Below, piece after piece: positions 4,607 to 5,164 of a DNA stretch of 5,164 nucleotides. The first letter of the stretch is position 1. Each line of letters begins with the position of its first letter. The notes under the pieces were generated by a model. It saw nothing but the letters and a program-made list of their open reading frames with translations. It was not told the DNA's origin and searched no databases. Origin of the DNA: Dehalococcoidia bacterium UBA1151 (lineage in GTDB: Bacteria > Chloroflexota > Dehalococcoidia > Lucifugimonadales > Lucifugimonadaceae); assembly GCA_002311865.1 (NCBI GenBank), contig DBZV01000218.1, positions 1 through 5,164 of the forward strand, in the 5' to 3' direction. The position numbers and the translations under genes are program-made.

Positions 4607-5164
4607 ATGACGCAGACAAAAAAGAGAGGGCCAAAGACACGAAAGCGAGGGGCTTCGGTCCACCCGCTGGAGCCGCTCTCCAAGGTAGAGGTTGCAGCCG
4701 CGGTAGCCACTGTCAAGGCAGACCCGAGGATGACCGGTACCAGCCGCTTTGTAACGGTAGTGCTGAATGAGCCGGCCAAGGAGATGGTGCTGGACTACAC
4801 TCCGGGGAGCGCGGTCGAGCGCGAGGCGCTCGTCATTCTTCTCGATAATGCATCGGGACAGTGTGTAGAAGCGTTGGTCTCGCTGACGCAGTCGGCCGTC
4901 ACATCGTGGCGCAGGCTGGAAGGCGTTCAGCCGGCGATCATGCTGGACGAGTTTGTCGAATGCGAGGAGGCGGTGAAGCGTTCGCCCGAGTTCCTCGAGG
5001 CCCTGCGCAAGCGCGGTGTGACTGACGTCGATCTTGTGATGGTGGATCCCTGGTCGGCCGGCGACTACGGAGTCGAGCCGGAGGAGGACAGGGGCAAACG
5101 GCTCGCGCGCGCCCTGGCCTGGGTCCGCTCGGACCCCACTGACAACGGCTATGCGCGGCCTCTG
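4607..5164 (+). CDS. Primary-amine oxidase (copper amine oxidase), N-terminal part, cut by the window edge
   Basis: The first 186 codons match the N-terminal domains of copper-containing amine oxidases, homodimers that oxidise primary amines to aldehydes, releasing ammonia and hydrogen peroxide. After a basic tail of about 17 residues, HPLEPLSKVEVAAAV (19-33) opens the N2 domain. N3 includes VTDVDLVMVDPWSAG (138-152), RGKRLARALAWVR (162-174) and DNGYARPL at the edge, in the order seen in Arthrobacter-type enzymes. The catalytic domain, with the Tyr that becomes topaquinone, the base Asp and the copper histidines, lies beyond the window, so activity cannot be judged. The start lacks a hydrophobic signal peptide, unlike periplasmic E. 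coli TynA, so a cytoplasmic enzyme is likely. It is on the same strand as the SDR but separated by 192 bases containing the inverted-repeat element. The family call is firm; the amine substrate is unknown. Confidence 0.9.
   Translation, partial: MTQTKKRGPKTRKRGASVHPLEPLSKVEVAAAVATVKADPRMTGTSRFVTVVLNEPAKEMVLDYTPGSAVEREALVILLDNASGQCVEALVSLTQSAVTSWRRLEGVQPAIMLDEFVECEEAVKRSPEFLEALRKRGVTDVDLVMVDPWSAGDYGVEPEEDRGKRLARALAWVRSDPTDNGYARPL

Overview
The window looks like chromosomal DNA of a proteobacterium with moderately high GC, most likely a gammaproteobacterium. The main argument is a full-length soluble transhydrogenase (SthA) whose sequence closely follows the Pseudomonas/Enterobacteriaceae form, next to a GlpE-type single-domain rhodanese. 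Start sites with GGAGG, AGGGG or AAAGG Shine-Dalgarno sequences and sigma70-like promoter candidates fit this. No species can be named from the sequence alone.

Layout from left to right. (1) Positions 1-155, minus strand: the N-terminal 51 codons of a GntR/YtrA-type repressor running off the left edge, preceded by an excellent inverted repeat that should be its operator. (2) About 540 bp with no convincing gene, holding two back-to-back hairpins and possibly a decayed reading frame. (3) sthA, plus strand, 455 aa, complete. (4) A glpE-like rhodanese, minus strand, converging on sthA with only 33 bp between the stop codons. (5) A PhyH-family Fe(II)/2-oxoglutarate dioxygenase, minus strand, upstream of glpE. 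(6) A classical SDR oxidoreductase, plus strand, divergent from the dioxygenase across a roughly 200-bp control region with a good promoter and two short palindromes. (7) A 127-bp inverted-repeat element with internal hairpins. (8) The first 186 codons of a cytoplasmic copper amine oxidase running off the right edge.

The genes do not form one obvious known pathway. SthA reconverts NADPH and NAD+ to NADP+ and NADH, and GlpE moves sulfane sulfur; both are housekeeping-type functions. The right half (dioxygenase, SDR, amine oxidase) looks catabolic or tailoring: an oxygenase, an alcohol/keto dehydrogenase and an amine-deaminating enzyme side by side could oxidise an amine or hydroxylated organic substrate, but this is only inference from adjacency. 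I found no CRISPR array, tRNA, rRNA, phage gene or transposase. The best candidate for something undescribed is the 127-bp element between the SDR and amine oxidase genes, which has imperfect terminal inverted repeats and nested hairpins and resembles a MITE or a structured RNA leader.
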